Origin: Erinaceus europaeus
Taxonomy: Eukaryota > Chordata > Mammalia > Eulipotyphla > Erinaceidae
Length of the DNA stretch: 64,000 nucleotides
NCBI RefSeq assembly: GCF_950295315.1
Contig: NC_080175.1
Location: forward strand, 63,451,353-63,515,352
Reading direction: 5' to 3'
Position numbers and translations under genes: made by a program. Shown here piece by piece: positions 12,470 to 24,403 of this stretch; position 1 is the stretch's first letter, and each line of letters starts with the position of its first letter. The notes below the pieces were generated by a model. The model saw only the letters and a program-made list of their open reading frames with translations, did not search any database and was not told the DNA's origin.

Positions 12470-14415
12470 GTGAGGCTTTAGAAAGGATCCCAGTTGACAT
12501 TCCATGCCTAACATCTCTGGAAACAGTCTGAAGTGAAGCATGCTGAGGTGGTTCTTGTTGCACTGATTAGGTTTGGATCGGTGGGTGGAATATAATTTGG
12601 TATGAATTGAGAGAAGCATGCAGGAAAGTGAGCCCCACCCTATAGTTTCCAGGACTGGTGAAATATAGGCTCTATAGAGAAAGCCAGAGGTTCCTGCTGT
12701 CACAGGGTTTAAAAAGGCAATAGTTATTGCTACATTCACATTATTTGGCAATTGGGTTAACTTTGAAATATCCCTCTGTTAGGATTTGCTGTACCATACA
12801 CATCATAATTTTTGTCCTTTGGCATTATTTGTATATAGCTACACTACCGGTTGCTTCTGTTCTCCCTGGTCTAAGGTTTTAACAGAGTCAACATATCAAA
12901 GACTCAGTCTATGTATTAAAAAGACTCAGTCTTTGCTTTAAAAAGTTTGAGACATTCAATCAATTTTCCCCTCTCATATTAATTAAATAGTGATTTATAT
13001 GGTGAGACCCTTCCTTTCATAGTATTCTCTTAATTCCATTCCAGGTGGTTCACTTCCTAACAAAGTCCCAAAACCTAGATATAGACCAGGTCCCATAAGA
13101 TAGAGCATATGTTCACATGTATCCATAAATTAGAGAAAATATATACCTGAAAGAAAAAGTACACAATAGTCTGTAGTGACTCAGTATAAAGTTCATAATG
13201 AAATAGTGTCTACTTAGACTTCAATACCCTCCTCACCTACTTCCTATTACAGTTCTATCACTCACTCCAAAGCTAACTTTATCAAAGCAATGACTGAAAA
13301 AGCTGAATAAGGGCAAGGGACTGGCATACTTTATCAATTCCTCTTTAGTGACTGTCAGGCCACCCCATCAGCTGGGGCCCTATTCGGGAAGTCCTGAGAT
13401 TCCCAAACAGACATGATGGGCCAAGGCCTTGAATAAATCCCTTTCTCATTTGTTACCATTCATCTCTATCAGGAAGAACAAAATGGATCGCTTTGTGGGC
13501 CCTCCAAAGGACCTTGCCTTCTCATTGGATCAACAATGGTAGAGAATATTCCATCCTCTGAAGGGAGGCTGGACAACATACTCTATGCTACACCTGAGGA
13601 AGATGGGTCGATATTGGAGCAGCTTGGAATGTTCCTACTCATGACCACAGAATGTGAGCTCAGATCTAGAAGGATGCAAAGGTCACATAGGCTCCTAAGC
13701 TGAATATGGGCCCCAGAACACATCAAATCAATGGGGTTTACAGTCAACAATATTTACACCCCTTTTGCATATTAGGGAGCTACTCATTTCCCTGATCCAG
13801 CTTTCTGGTCCATTTTCCAGCCATGACATCATCTCCCTGGATAATAACTTGCATCCACCTGCATATCAGATTTCAGGCTCAGAGAGGAAATAAACAAAAC
13901 CAAAACTAGTATAGCCACAGGCCCTTTGGAATATAACTAAAATGTGCTATCTACTAGCTATCTTCAAAATGGAAGACACCCCCCCCCAGCTCTTCATCTG
14001 CACATTCCAGGCCTTAGGTTCATGATTGTTCAACAATTTTTTTGGCTTTGTATGTTAACTCCTTTTTCAACCACCAGGTTCCAGATGCTATCATGATGCT
14101 GACCAGACTTCCTTGCACATACAACCCACCAATGTGTCCTGGAACTCTACTTCCGCAGAGCCCTGTCGCACTAGGAAAAGAGAGAGACAGGCTTGGAGTA
14201 TGGATTAACCTGTCAATGTCCATGTTCAGTGGGGAAGCAATTACAGAAGCCAGACCTTCCACCTTCTGCATCCCACAATGATCTTGGGTTAAAGAATAGG
14301 AATGGTATCGGGGGAGGGTACGGGATATGGAGTTCTGGTGGTTGGGAATTGTGTGGAGTTTTAACCCTTTTATTCTATGGTTTAGTCAATGTTTTCTTTT
14401 CATAAATAAAAAAAA
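12470..14415 (+). mobile_element. Twin-primed L1 (3'UTR), older subfamily
   Basis: Positions 12,470-12,995 read as L1 3'UTR on the minus strand. Positions 13,002-14,415 read as the following part of the same 3'UTR on the plus strand, ending in a poly(A) run. The inverted 5' segment stops at about the 3'UTR position where the plus segment starts ('ggtgagaccc'). This is the structure expected from twin priming. The plus segment contains an approximately 0.8-kb block (13,201-13,982) that is absent from the young L1 at 33,539. Confidence 0.8.
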
Positions 14416-15292
14416 AGTACCCCAGTGATGTGACCCTATCATTTTTGTTCATGTGCTTTTCTATGCATTTTCTTTCACTTTTTTTCTGAGTAAAACGTTA
14501 AAATACCTGAGATACTGGTTTTCCCATTACTTTATGCTGTTAGTATAGTGAACCAGACACTATAGGGGAACATTGTCATCTTCACCAATTTGACTCCATG
14601 GCACTTTATAGGAAGACGTAATTATGATGGAAGTCAAGGTGAATCAACCTACAATATGGTACCTTGGAGTACTGATCATTTTTAAGAAAGGAATTTGAGA
14701 AAACAGGAGGCAAACAATTATTTTAAGGAAGAAGCACTTTGTATGAAAAATTGTTCCAGCCTTTGTTTTGACAGTGTTTCCATAAACATAGTATTATATA
14801 AAGCAATTAAATATTCAAAATCTATTACACAAAATCCAGCTTTACTTCTTTACAGGTAACAATTACTTTGGCAGAGACTATCAATGGATGTTACATTGAT
14901 TTGAGAAAAATATACAGAATGGTTATATAATCTATGAAAAATATCTATTTTCTTTGATTTTTTCAGAGTAAAGTCACTATGGACAGAACCAGATAAAAAG
15001 CCAAAGTCTCTGAAAGACCTAAGTTGATAATTAATCTCATATAAATTTGTAGATAATATTTTTTTTATAATTTTTCAGTAAATTGCACATGAATGAAATG
15101 AAGCTTTTCCAATATTTAACTTAAAAATTCAAGCAAAATGAAAACCATATTTATATGGCTTATATAGTATAGGTGCCTGTATGTTTAGAATACACATATA
15201 ATACATATGCATACATATATATTATATGTATGATGTATGTATGTCACAGGGCAGTAAATGGAATAAAATATTTCCCTTCAATTTCACAAAAT
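14416..15292. other. Intergenic AT-rich DNA
   Basis: No gene or recognised repeat. An AT/GTAT-rich run lies at 15,190-15,245. Confidence 0.5.
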
Positions 15293-16961
15293 GATTATAT
15301 AAATTTTTTTTAATTTTTAATTTTTTTTTATTTAAGAAAGGATTAATTAACAAAACCATAAGGTAGGAGGGGTACAACTCCACACAATTCCCACCACCCA
15401 ATCTCCATATCCCACCCCCTCCCCTGATAGCTTTCCCATTCTCTAGCCCTCTGGGAGCATGGACCCAGGGTCATTGTGGGTTGCAGAAGGTAGAAGGTCT
15501 GGCCTCTGTAATTGCTTCCCCGCTGAAAATGGGCGTTGACTGGTCAGTCCATACTCCCAGTCTGCCTTTCTCTTTCCCTAGTAGGTTCTGTCTCTGGGGA
15601 AGCTGAGCTCCAGGACACATTGGTGGGGTCTTCAATCCAGGGAAGCCTGGCTAGCATCCTGATGGCATCTGGAACCTGGTGATTGAAAAGAGAGTTAACA
15701 TACAAAGTCAAACAAATCGTTGAGCAATCATGGACCCAAAGCTTGGAATAGTGGAGAGGAAGTGTTAGGGAGGCACTCACTGCAAACTCTAGTGTACTTC
15801 TGCTTTCAGGTATATATTTTGCCGTAGTTTATGGATACGTGTGCACATAAGTGCTCTCTCACAGAAACTGGTGTATATCTAGGTTTTGGGACTTTGTTAG
15901 AAAGTGAACCACCTGAGATGAAATTAGAGTGTACTATAAAAGGAAAGGTCTCACCCGAGTAATGAAGCTGAAGGGTTGTCGTTCCACACTTGAAGTCACT
16001 GGACACAGTCTGAGGTGAAGCATGTTGAGGTGGCAATCGTTGCGTTGGTTAGGTTGTGATCGGTGGATGCAATTTTATTTGATATGGATTGGGAGAGGCA
16101 TACGGGAAAGTGGGCCCTATCCAAGGGTTCCAGGAGTGGGGGAAGTAGGGGCTCTATAGTGGAGATGTGAGGTTCCTGCTGTCTTAGGGTTCCAAAAGAC
16201 AATCGATAGTTAATGTTATCATCACATTATTTGGTAATTGGGTTAACTTTGAAAAGTCCTTTTGTTAGGGTTTGCTGTACAGTACCAAGTATCTTGTATA
16301 TAGCTGTGCTATTGGATGCTTCTAATCTACTTGGTCTAGGCTTTTAAGAGAGTCCGCATATCAAATACACAGCAAGGACTCCATAACACCCAACCAAAAA
16401 GAGGTGTGTACTCCTATGTTCATAGCAGCACAATTTATAACAGCTAAAACCTGGAAGCAACCCAGGTGCCCAACAACAGATGAGTGGCTGAGAAAGCTGT
16501 GGTATATATACACAATGGAATACTATGCAGTTGTTATCAAGAACAATGAACCCACCTTCTCTGACCCATCTTGGACAGAGCTAGAAGGAATTATGTTAAG
16601 TGAGCTAAGTCAGAAAGATAAAGATGAGTATGGGATGATCCCACTCATCAACAGAAGTTGAGTAAGAAGATCTGAAAGGGAAACTAAAAACAGGACCTGA
16701 CCAAATTATAAGTAGGGCACCAAAGTAAAAGCCCTGTGGTGAGGGGTAGACATGCAGCTTCCTGGGCCAGTGGGGGGTGGGAGTGGGTGGGAGGGATGGG
16801 TCACAGTCTTTGGGTGATGGGAATGGTGTTTATGTACACTCCTAGCAAAATGTAGACATATAAATCACTAGTTAATTAATATGAGAGGGGGAAAATCAAT
16901 TGTATGTCTCAGTTTTTCAAAACACAAACTGAATCTTTTTAATATATAGATTATATAAAAT
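15293..16961 (-). mobile_element. Young twin-primed L1 with TSD
   Basis: The 3' segment (15,306 to about 16,373) is minus-strand 3'UTR ending in the T-run. The 5' segment (about 16,374-16,948) is inverted onto the plus strand. It holds the last 85 codons of ORF2 (16,404-16,661, stop after INRS) and the start of the 3'UTR. The two segments meet at adjacent 3'UTR positions ('aatatatag' / 'gtatttgatatgcgg'). A near-perfect TSD 'gattatataaa' lies at 15,293 and 16,949. Sequence is close to the full-length L1, so the insertion is young. Confidence 0.88.
16404..16661 (+). pseudogene. L1 ORF2 C-terminal fragment
   Basis: This open frame encodes the last about 85 residues of the L1 ORF2 protein. It corresponds to the end of the 847-codon frame at 34,887-37,430 with few differences (for example VVIKN against AIKN). 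It lies in the inverted half of the twin-primed L1, with no RT or EN domain and no promoter. It makes no functional protein on its own. Confidence 0.9.
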
Positions 16962-16984
16962 TTAAAATTATAGATGTATCTATC

Positions 16985-17420
16985 TTCCACCTAAGGAAGA
17001 TGGGTCCTGAAATTGAGGCAGCTTGGAATGTTCTGACCACAGAATGTGAGCTCAGATCTACAGGGATGCAGATGTCACATAGGCTCCTAAGCTGGATATG
17101 GGCCTTAAATCACATCAAATCTATGAGATTTAAAACCAACAATATTTATACATCTTTCCCATATTTGGTAGCTACTCTCTTCTCTGATTCAGCTTTCTGT
17201 TCCTTTTGCCAGCCATGGTATCATCTCCCACGATAATAAATTGGATCTACCTGTATATCAGATGTGAGGTTCATGAAAAAACAAACAAACAACAACAACA
17301 ACAAAACTAGTATAGTCATGGTCTTCTTGGAATATAACTAAAATAGGACTACTAACTATCTACAAAACAGAGACCTGCAACTCTTCATCATTGCAATAGT
17401 CCAAACAATTTTTCTGGTTC
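16985..17420 (+). mobile_element. Old L1 3'UTR fragment
   Basis: This is a diverged plus-strand copy of the older-subfamily 3'UTR block. It shares 'acctaaggaagatgggtc' and 'aatgtgagctcagatcta' with 13,590-13,670. It carries an (AAC)n expansion at about 17,283-17,305. The edges are uncertain. Confidence 0.65.
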
Positions 17421-17429
17421 TGGATTTTT

Positions 17430-19295
17430 TTTTGGTATTTTTTTATTTAATTTTGTATTTATAAAAAGAAAACATTGACTAAACCATAGGATAAGAGGGT
17501 TACAACGACATAATGCCCACCATCAGAACTCTGTATCCTATCCCCTCCCCTGATAGCTTTCTTATTTTTTAACCCTCTGGGAGTATGGAACCAAGGTCAT
17601 TGTGGGATGCAGAAGGTTGAAGGTATGGCTTCTGTAATTGCTTCCCCACTGAACATGGGCATTGACAGGTTGGTCAATCCATACTCCAAGCCTGTCTCTC
17701 TCTTATTCTAGTGGGACAGAGCTCTGCGGAAGTAGAGCTCCAGGACACATTGGTGGGGTTGTCTATCTAGGGAAGTCTGGTCAGCATCGAGCTAGCATCT
17801 GGAACCTGGTGGTTGAAAAAGGAGTTAACATACAAAGCCAAAAAAATTGTTGAACAATCATGAACCTAAGGCCTGGAATGTGCAGATGAAGACCTGGGGT
17901 GGGTGTCTTCCATTTTGAAGATAGCTAGTTGATAGTTATATTTTAGTTATATTCCAAAGGGCCTGTGGCTATACTAGTTTTGGTTTTGTTTATTTCCTCT
18001 CTGAGCCTGAAATCTGATATGCAGGTGGATGCAAGTTATTATCCAGGGAGATGATGTCATGGCTGGAAAATGGACCAGAAAGCTGGATCAGGGAAATGAG
18101 TAGCTCCCTAATATGCAAAAGGGGTGTAAATATTGTTGACTGTAAACCCCATTGATTTGATGTGTTCTGGGGCCCATATTCAGCTTAGGAGCCTATATGA
18201 CCTTTGCATCCCTCTAGATCTGAGCTCACATTCTGTGGTCATGAGTAGGAACATTCCAAGCTGCTCCAATATCGACCCATCTTCCTCAGGTGTAGCATAG
18301 AGTATGTTGTCCAGCCTCCCTTCAGAGGATGGAATATTCTCTACCATTGTTGATCCAATGAGAAGGCAAGGTCCTTTGGAGGGCCCACAAAGCGATCCAT
18401 TTTGTTCTTCCTGATAGAGATGAATGGTAACAAATGAGAAAGGGATTTATTCAAGGCCTTGGCCCATCATGTCTGTTTGGGAATCTCAGGACTCCCCGAA
18501 TAGGGCCCCAGCTGATGGGGTGGCCTGACAGTCACTAAAGAGGAATTGATAAAGTATGCCAGTCCCTTGCCCTTATTCAGCTTTTTCAGTCATTACTTTG
18601 ATAAAGTTAGCTTTGGAGTGAGTGATAGAACTGTAATAGGAAGTAGGTGAGGAGGGTATTGAAGTCTAAGTAGACACTATTTCTTTTTTTGTTGTTGTTG
18701 TTCTATTTTATTTACTTATTTTTTTGCATACACTTTTTCATTATCAACTTTATACTGACTCTCTATAGACTATTGTGTATTTTTGCTTTCAGGTATATAT
18801 TTTGTCCTAATTTTATGGATACCTGTGAACATATGCTCTATTTTATGGGACCTGCTCTATATCTAGATTTTGGGACTTTGTTAGGAAGTGAACCACCTGG
18901 AATGGAATTAGAGAATACTATGAAAGGAAAGGTCTCACCGGAGTAATGAGAGTAAAGGGCTGACATTCCATGCCTCATGTCTCTGGAGTCAGAGTCTGAA
19001 GTGAAGCACGCTGAAGTGGTACTTGTTGCTTTGATTAGAAGGTCGGGATCAGCGGTCGCACTATCATTTGGTATGAATTGAGAGACACATGCAGGAAAGT
19101 GAGTACACTCTAGAGGTTCCAGGACTGGGGAAATATAGGCTCTATAGAGGAATTGGAGGTTCCTGCTGTCTTAGTGTTTAAGAATACAATAGATAGTTAC
19201 TGCTATAAGCACATTATTTGGCAATTGATTTAACTTTGAAATATCTCTTTGTTAGGATTTGCTGTATCATACACAACATCACCATAATATTTCAA
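17430..19295 (-). mobile_element. L1 3'UTR, minus strand, older subfamily
   Basis: Starts at a T-rich run (the poly(A) side). It reads through the whole long 3'UTR on the minus strand, including the 0.8-kb block at 17,901-18,682, which is almost identical in inverted orientation to 13,201-13,982. A 50-bp (GTT)n/A-T-rich insertion sits at about 18,683-18,740. At 19,295 it abuts plus-strand ORF2 sequence, so it may be the 3' half of another inverted L1. Confidence 0.75.
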
Positions 19296-19299
19296 CCAA

Positions 19300-20460
19300 G
19301 AAGATTTAACAATTATTAACATCTATGAACCCAATGAGGGACCATCTAAATACATCAAACACCTACTGGAAGAACTATAGAATTACATCCATGGTAGTAT
19401 ATTAATAGTGGGAGACTTCAACACCCCACTCTCACACTTAGTAGATCTACCAAACAAGAGTATTAAATGAAGAGATGGACAGACTAGACATCCTGGACAT
19501 TTTCAAAATTCTTCACCCCAAAAAACTGGAATACACATTCTTCTCAAATCCACACAGCACATCCTCAAGGATAGACCACATCTTAGGTCACAGAGTCAGT
19601 ATAAACAAATTCAAGAGCATTGAAGTCATCCCAAGTATTGTCTCAGACTACAGTGGAGTACAGCTAACATTCAACAACAAACAGAAAATTACTAAAAGTC
19701 GCAGAATCTGGGAACTTAACAACATACTGCTTAAGAGCCACTGGGTCAGAAAGACATTCAGGCAAGAAATTAAAATGTTCCTGGAAACAAATGAAAATGA
19801 AGACACAAGCTTTAAAAATATTTGTGCCACAGCTATAGCAGTACTGAGAGGAAAACTCATAGCCATACAATTACATATTAGAGAACAAGAAGAAGCACAA
19901 ATAAATGACCTTACTGAATGCCTTAAGGACTTAGAGAAAAAGGAACAAAGGAACCCTAAAGCAACCAGATGGACAGAAATCACTAAAATTAGAGTAGAAA
20001 TAAACAACATTGAAAATAAGAGCACCATAAAAAAGATCAATGAAGTCAAATATTGGTTCTTTGAAAAATTAAACAAGATTGACTAACCCCTTGCCAAACT
20101 CACTAAAAAATAAAAGGGAGAAGACTCAAATAAATAGAATTGTAAACATTAAAGGATACATCACAACTGACACCAAAGAAATCTGAAAACCATCTGAAAC
20201 TTCTATGAAGAAATATACACAACCAAGCTAGAGAATCTGGAAGAATTTCTAGAAACATATCCCCTTCCAAAACTGAACCAAGAAGAATTTCAAAACCTAA
20301 ATGCACCAGTCACAGACAAGGAAATTGAAACAGTTATTAAGAATCTCCCCAACAACAAAAGTCCTAGACCAGATGGCTTCACAAACTAATTCTATAAAAC
20401 CTTTAGAAAATAGTTAATACCTATATTTCTAAAGCTTTTCCACAAGATTGAAGAAACAGG
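19300..20460 (+). pseudogene. L1 ORF2 endonuclease/early RT fragment
   Basis: Plus-strand remnant of L1 ORF2 running from the middle of the endonuclease domain ('NIYEPNEG'-like at 19,313) to the start of the RT domain. The longest open stretch is 203 codons (19,475-20,086). It includes the conserved SRIDHILGH and SDYSGV motifs of the APE-type endonuclease, which in L1 nicks the target DNA. Frameshifts precede 19,475 and stops follow 20,086. At 20,460 it jumps directly to 3'UTR sequence. The piece is dead. It is either the inverted 5' half of the L1 to its left or part of an internally deleted L1 with the tail at 20,461-20,855. Confidence 0.85.
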
Positions 20461-20855
20461 TTCTAGATGTTAACACTTTTTTCAGTCACCAGGTTCCAGA
20501 TGCTAGCATGATGCCAACCAGACTTCCCTGGGCAGATGACCCCACCAATGTGTTCAGGAGCCTCACTTCCCCAGAGCCTTCCCCCCTAGGGAAAGAGAGA
20601 GACAGGCTGAGAGTATGGATTGACCTGCCAATGCCCATGTTCAGCGAGGAAGCAATTACAGAAACCAGACTTTCTACCTTCTGCATCCCATAATGACCCT
20701 AGATCCATACTGCCAGAGGGATAAAGAATAGGATAGCTATCAGGGAATGGGATGGGATATGGAGTTCTGGTGGTGGGAATTGTGTGGAGCTGTACTCCTC
20801 TTATCCTATGGTTTTGTTAATATTTCCTTTTAATAAATAAATAATAAAAATAAAA
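20461..20855 (+). mobile_element. L1 3'UTR tail, plus strand
   Basis: Terminal about 390 bp of an L1 3'UTR ('tcaccaggttccagatgc' to 'gtggagctgtactcc'), ending in an 'aataaataaataataaaaa' tail. It is joined directly to ORF2 sequence at its left side, so most of ORF2 and the 5' half of the 3'UTR are missing. Confidence 0.85.
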
Positions 20856-21044
20856 CTATAGATGTCACAGTCAAAATAATCAAGTAGAAGTGATGTTGTA
20901 CTATCTTGGCCTCACATCTCCAGGCAGACATGGAAAATACATACATATGAGCAGATATAGAAACTGAGATGATGCCAGGGCACCAAAGTTTTACCCAATG
21001 CTGTAGTGTTTGCATGTGTATAACAGTCCCGATATCAAAGGTAA

Positions 21045-21145
21045 TATTATAGACTATATAGTTTATAGTCTATAAACTATAATAAACTATAATAAACTAT
21101 ATAGTTTATTATAGTCTATATATATTATAATATATATAGACTCCA
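21045..21145. repeat. AT-rich palindromic repeat
   Basis: A run of overlapping inverted repeats built from 'tagactata', 'tatagtcta' and 'aataaactata'. The strand can fold back on itself over most of its length. Confidence 0.8.
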
Positions 21146-21221
21146 TATAGTGTCTAAAGCTGAGTTCAACTATATATTTTATCTTGTGCTCATTTGTTTC
21201 TTTATATGGAAAGTAATGTTT

Positions 21222-21435
21222 CAGCTGTGTGGTGGCTACCTAGTTGAGCACCTATGTTACAGTGCACAAGGACCCAGGTTCAAGTCCGCAGTCCCCACCT
21301 GCAGCAGGAAAACTTTGCGAGCGGTAATGCAGATCCTCAGAGCTATCTCTGTCTCTCTCCGTGTCTCTCCCTGCCCTCCATGTTTCTGGCTGTCTCTGTC
21401 TAATAAATAAAGATAATAAAAAGATTTTTAAAAGA
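21222..21435 (+). mobile_element. ERI-type SINE
   Basis: It shows 'gtgtggtggctacctagttg', 'ggttcaagtccgcagtcccc', a CT-rich body and an 'aataaataaagataataaaa' tail. Confidence 0.88.
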
Positions 21436-21499
21436 AAGTAATGGTTCACTTTCAAGTACAGGATAGATTAGTGTTTTTTTTTTCTCTTTTATTCAAGAA

Positions 21500-21635
21500 T
21501 TTATTTTATTTTATTTTATGGAAGTACTTCTCAGCTATGGTTTATGGTGGTTTGAAAGACTGAACCTAGGACTTTGGAGCTTCAGGCATTAAATTCTCTT
21601 TGCTTAACCATTATACCACCTACCCCCCTCCCAAG
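21500..21635 (-). mobile_element. Older tRNA-type SINE
   Basis: On the minus strand a tRNA-like 'gtggtataatggttaagca' is followed by 'atgcctgaagctccaaagtc' and 'ctaggttcagtc'. This is the same family as at 1,985 and 51,655. Confidence 0.7.
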
Positions 21636-22574
21636 GATAAATTATTTTCTAGGCCATCAAATTCTTTGTTTCTGATGTATAGGTGATCCAGTCTGACCTC
21701 ACAGAAGACATATGCAGTAAAAATATAAATAATATAAGAACCTGTTATGCTATACAGGATAAAGGTATTATGATATTTACTTTATCTTTTTGTCTTAGTA
21801 ACTCCTTTTCTCTATTGTTTGCATATACTGTATACTAATATTAAAGATTGTAATTCCATAGTTTACTAGTATAAGAGAATAAAGTGGAGCACATCACAAA
21901 ATATATATAAAAACATTTGGAAGACAAGTATATTGAAAATTGTGATTTATTTATTTCAGAAACTTAATCAAACTGAAATGCATTTTGCTCTTCCTTGAAG
22001 TTGGTTGTATTTATAGGTCTAGGTGTTTTGTTCAGTCTCCCACTTAATTGTCTACATGTTTTTTTTTTTCTTTTGGTTTTGTTTTGTTTTACACCTGACA
22101 GATTTTTCTCCAAATGCTCTGCCAAGATTGAATGCACTTTCTACTTATAGGCAGTGCTTGATTATCTCCCTGGATTGCTACATTACAGATTACCTCTAGC
22201 AGACTTTCCTTTACAGAACTTGTTGGCATTACTATCTCCTCTCGCAACTACATCATTTCCAGACATTCAGTCTGTTTCTCCAACCAGTGAAGTGTGTTTT
22301 AAAAGCCAAACTAATTTCTGACTGCCTTTTAAACAATTTTAAACACCAAGTAGTCACCATATCTTAATATTTTTTAATTTAAAAACATATAAGTTGGAAT
22401 CTTCCTCTGTCCAAAAGATATTTTAACATAAATCAAAATGTTTAAGTACCCAATTCAAGTACATTTCATTATAAACCAGACTGAATATAGTTGCTGAAAG
22501 ATAAATGCCATAATGTGTGAAAGAGCTAAGCAGTCTGCAAGCATGCAGTTATAGCAACATTTTATTCTTAAACA
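21636..22574. other. Intergenic DNA, unassigned
   Basis: No gene seen. Positions 22,080-22,330 are less AT-biased and lack repeat features. They could be worth a conservation check, but the sequence itself shows no function. Confidence 0.4.
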
Positions 22575-22725
22575 TGTTAATTTATTTGATAGACCACTGA
22601 AAAATTGAGAAAGTAGGATATATAGAGAGGGAAGAGAAGGCGAGACACATCACAGTTTCTCCACTCATGATGCTACTCCCCTGCAGGTGCAGTTTGGGGA
22701 CTTAAACTATGGTCCTTGCACAAAC
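22575..22725 (-). mobile_element. ERI-type SINE, diverged partial copy
   Basis: The core 'ctcccctgcaggtgcag' and the purine-rich body are visible on plus. The head is degraded. Confidence 0.65.
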
Positions 22726-22940
22726 AAATTAATGATCCCCAAGAAATGTTCATTTCATATATAAGTGAAACTCCGAATATCTAAAGCTGACATGCTATAA
22801 AGGAGATAAGATGCATAATTTGTTGGATTAATTTACTTTCCCAGGTCTTCAAAAACTTGGGGTCCAATTGGTCCATGGCAGCATTCATAAGTCAGTCCTG
22901 CTAACTTGAGACTCTTTTTCTTTCTTTCTTTTGTAAAATG

Positions 22941-23212
22941 GTTTTTAAAATATGTTTTTATTTTCCCTTTTGTTGCCTTTGTTGTTTATCATTGTTGTTG
23001 TTATTGCTGTCATCATTGTTGGATAAGACAATGAGAGAAATGGAGAGAGGAGGGGACGTCAGGGGGGGGGGAGAGAAAGATAGACCCACTTCAATGCCTG
23101 TGAAGGGACTCCCCTGAAGGTTGGGAGCTGGGGGCTTGAACCGAAATCCTTATGCCAGTCCTTGAGCTTTGTGCCATGTGCACTTAGCCCGCTGCACTAC
23201 CGCCTGACTCCC
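22941..23212 (-). mobile_element. ERI-type SINE, long-tail subtype
   Basis: The minus-strand head is at 23,212 ('gggagtcaggcggtagtgca'). Core, purine body with a G-run, (GTT)n and T-rich tail follow on plus. A 'tgagact' TSD flanks it (about 22,907 and 23,213). Confidence 0.9.
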
Positions 23213-23832
23213 TGAGACTATCTTTTTCACAGTGAGAATGGCATCTTTGTAAAAGTACTAACAAAGTACTGTGAATGACAGTTTACATTTGTTGGTGAAT
23301 TCCATTTACAATTTTATTTCACTGAGGTTTATACAATTACATAATGATTAATCCTTGTGTCTTTCCAGATTACTCACACCAATTTCTCCAATGTCTAAGA
23401 TGTACAAGATGTCAAATAATGCTATGCATCAATAAGTTATCACTAGCTGGAGCTAAACAAAAACATATATGAATACATTGAATTGTCAACATAGACACCT
23501 ATGAGTTAGAAAAACAATAACAATGGCTTAATTTCTGTGATTAAAATGCTCTGAAAAAATTTATAATAGTTATTTCTACATACATAATGTACATATGTAC
23601 ATAACTATATGAATATATAGTTGATACATATGTATATGTGTAATCACATACAAACATATAGACATTCTTAGTACTAGCTAGTAAATGTATAACGTTGGTA
23701 GACATTAAAGTACAAGTTGTATTAAAGGAGGCATTTAGATAAGTAAAAACTTTACTGACAGGAAAAAGTGGGTATATATTAGTATTTTATGGAGTCAGTT
23801 TGTGGTTTTCATCTTCTCTTTTATAACTTTTT
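23213..23832. other. Intergenic AT-rich DNA
   Basis: No gene or recognised repeat. A run of TACATA/ATGTATA-rich simple sequence lies at about 23,575-23,660. Confidence 0.5.
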
Positions 23833-23867
23833 GCTTGCTTGTTTGTTTGTTTGTTTGTTTGTCTTTT

Positions 23868-24058
23868 GCCTCCAGGGTTGTCGCTGGGACTTGGTGCCAG
23901 CACTACGAATCCATTTCTCCTGAAGGTCATTTTATCCATTTTACTTTTTCTTTTCTTTCTATTTATTTATTTATTTATTCCACTGTGTTGACCTTGTTTT
24001 TTTATTGTTCTTCTTATTGATGTCGTTGTTGTTTGATTGGATAGAGAGAAATGGAGAG
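23868..24058 (-). mobile_element. ERI-type SINE, 5'-truncated, with 3' module
   Basis: The 3' module 'gcctccagggttgtcgctgg' on plus marks its 3' end. The (GTT)n and 'gatagagagaaatggagaga' body follow, and the head is absent. A (GTTT)n run at 23,833-23,862 is the expanded A-rich tail. Confidence 0.8.
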
Positions 24059-24224
24059 ATTCCTATATAGGCTAGACCATGGCAAACATTCTTCAACCAA
24101 TATAGTCAGTATTACATATTATGTGACACACCATTCCATGCTATCAACTATTATCAATTATTTTTATACTTAGAGCCCTGACTCAAAGATCTTCCATTAG
24201 CTTGTTACCTCAACCAAGGTGACA

Positions 24225-24278
24225 TCTATCTTTCTTTCTTCCTTTCTTTCTTTCTTTCTTTCTTTCTCTCTCTCTCTT

Positions 24279-24309
<31 letters not shown>

Positions 24310-24322
24310 CTCTCTCTCTCTT

Positions 24323-24359
<37 letters not shown>

Positions 24360-24372
24360 CTCTCTCTCTCTT

Positions 24373-24403
<31 letters not shown>

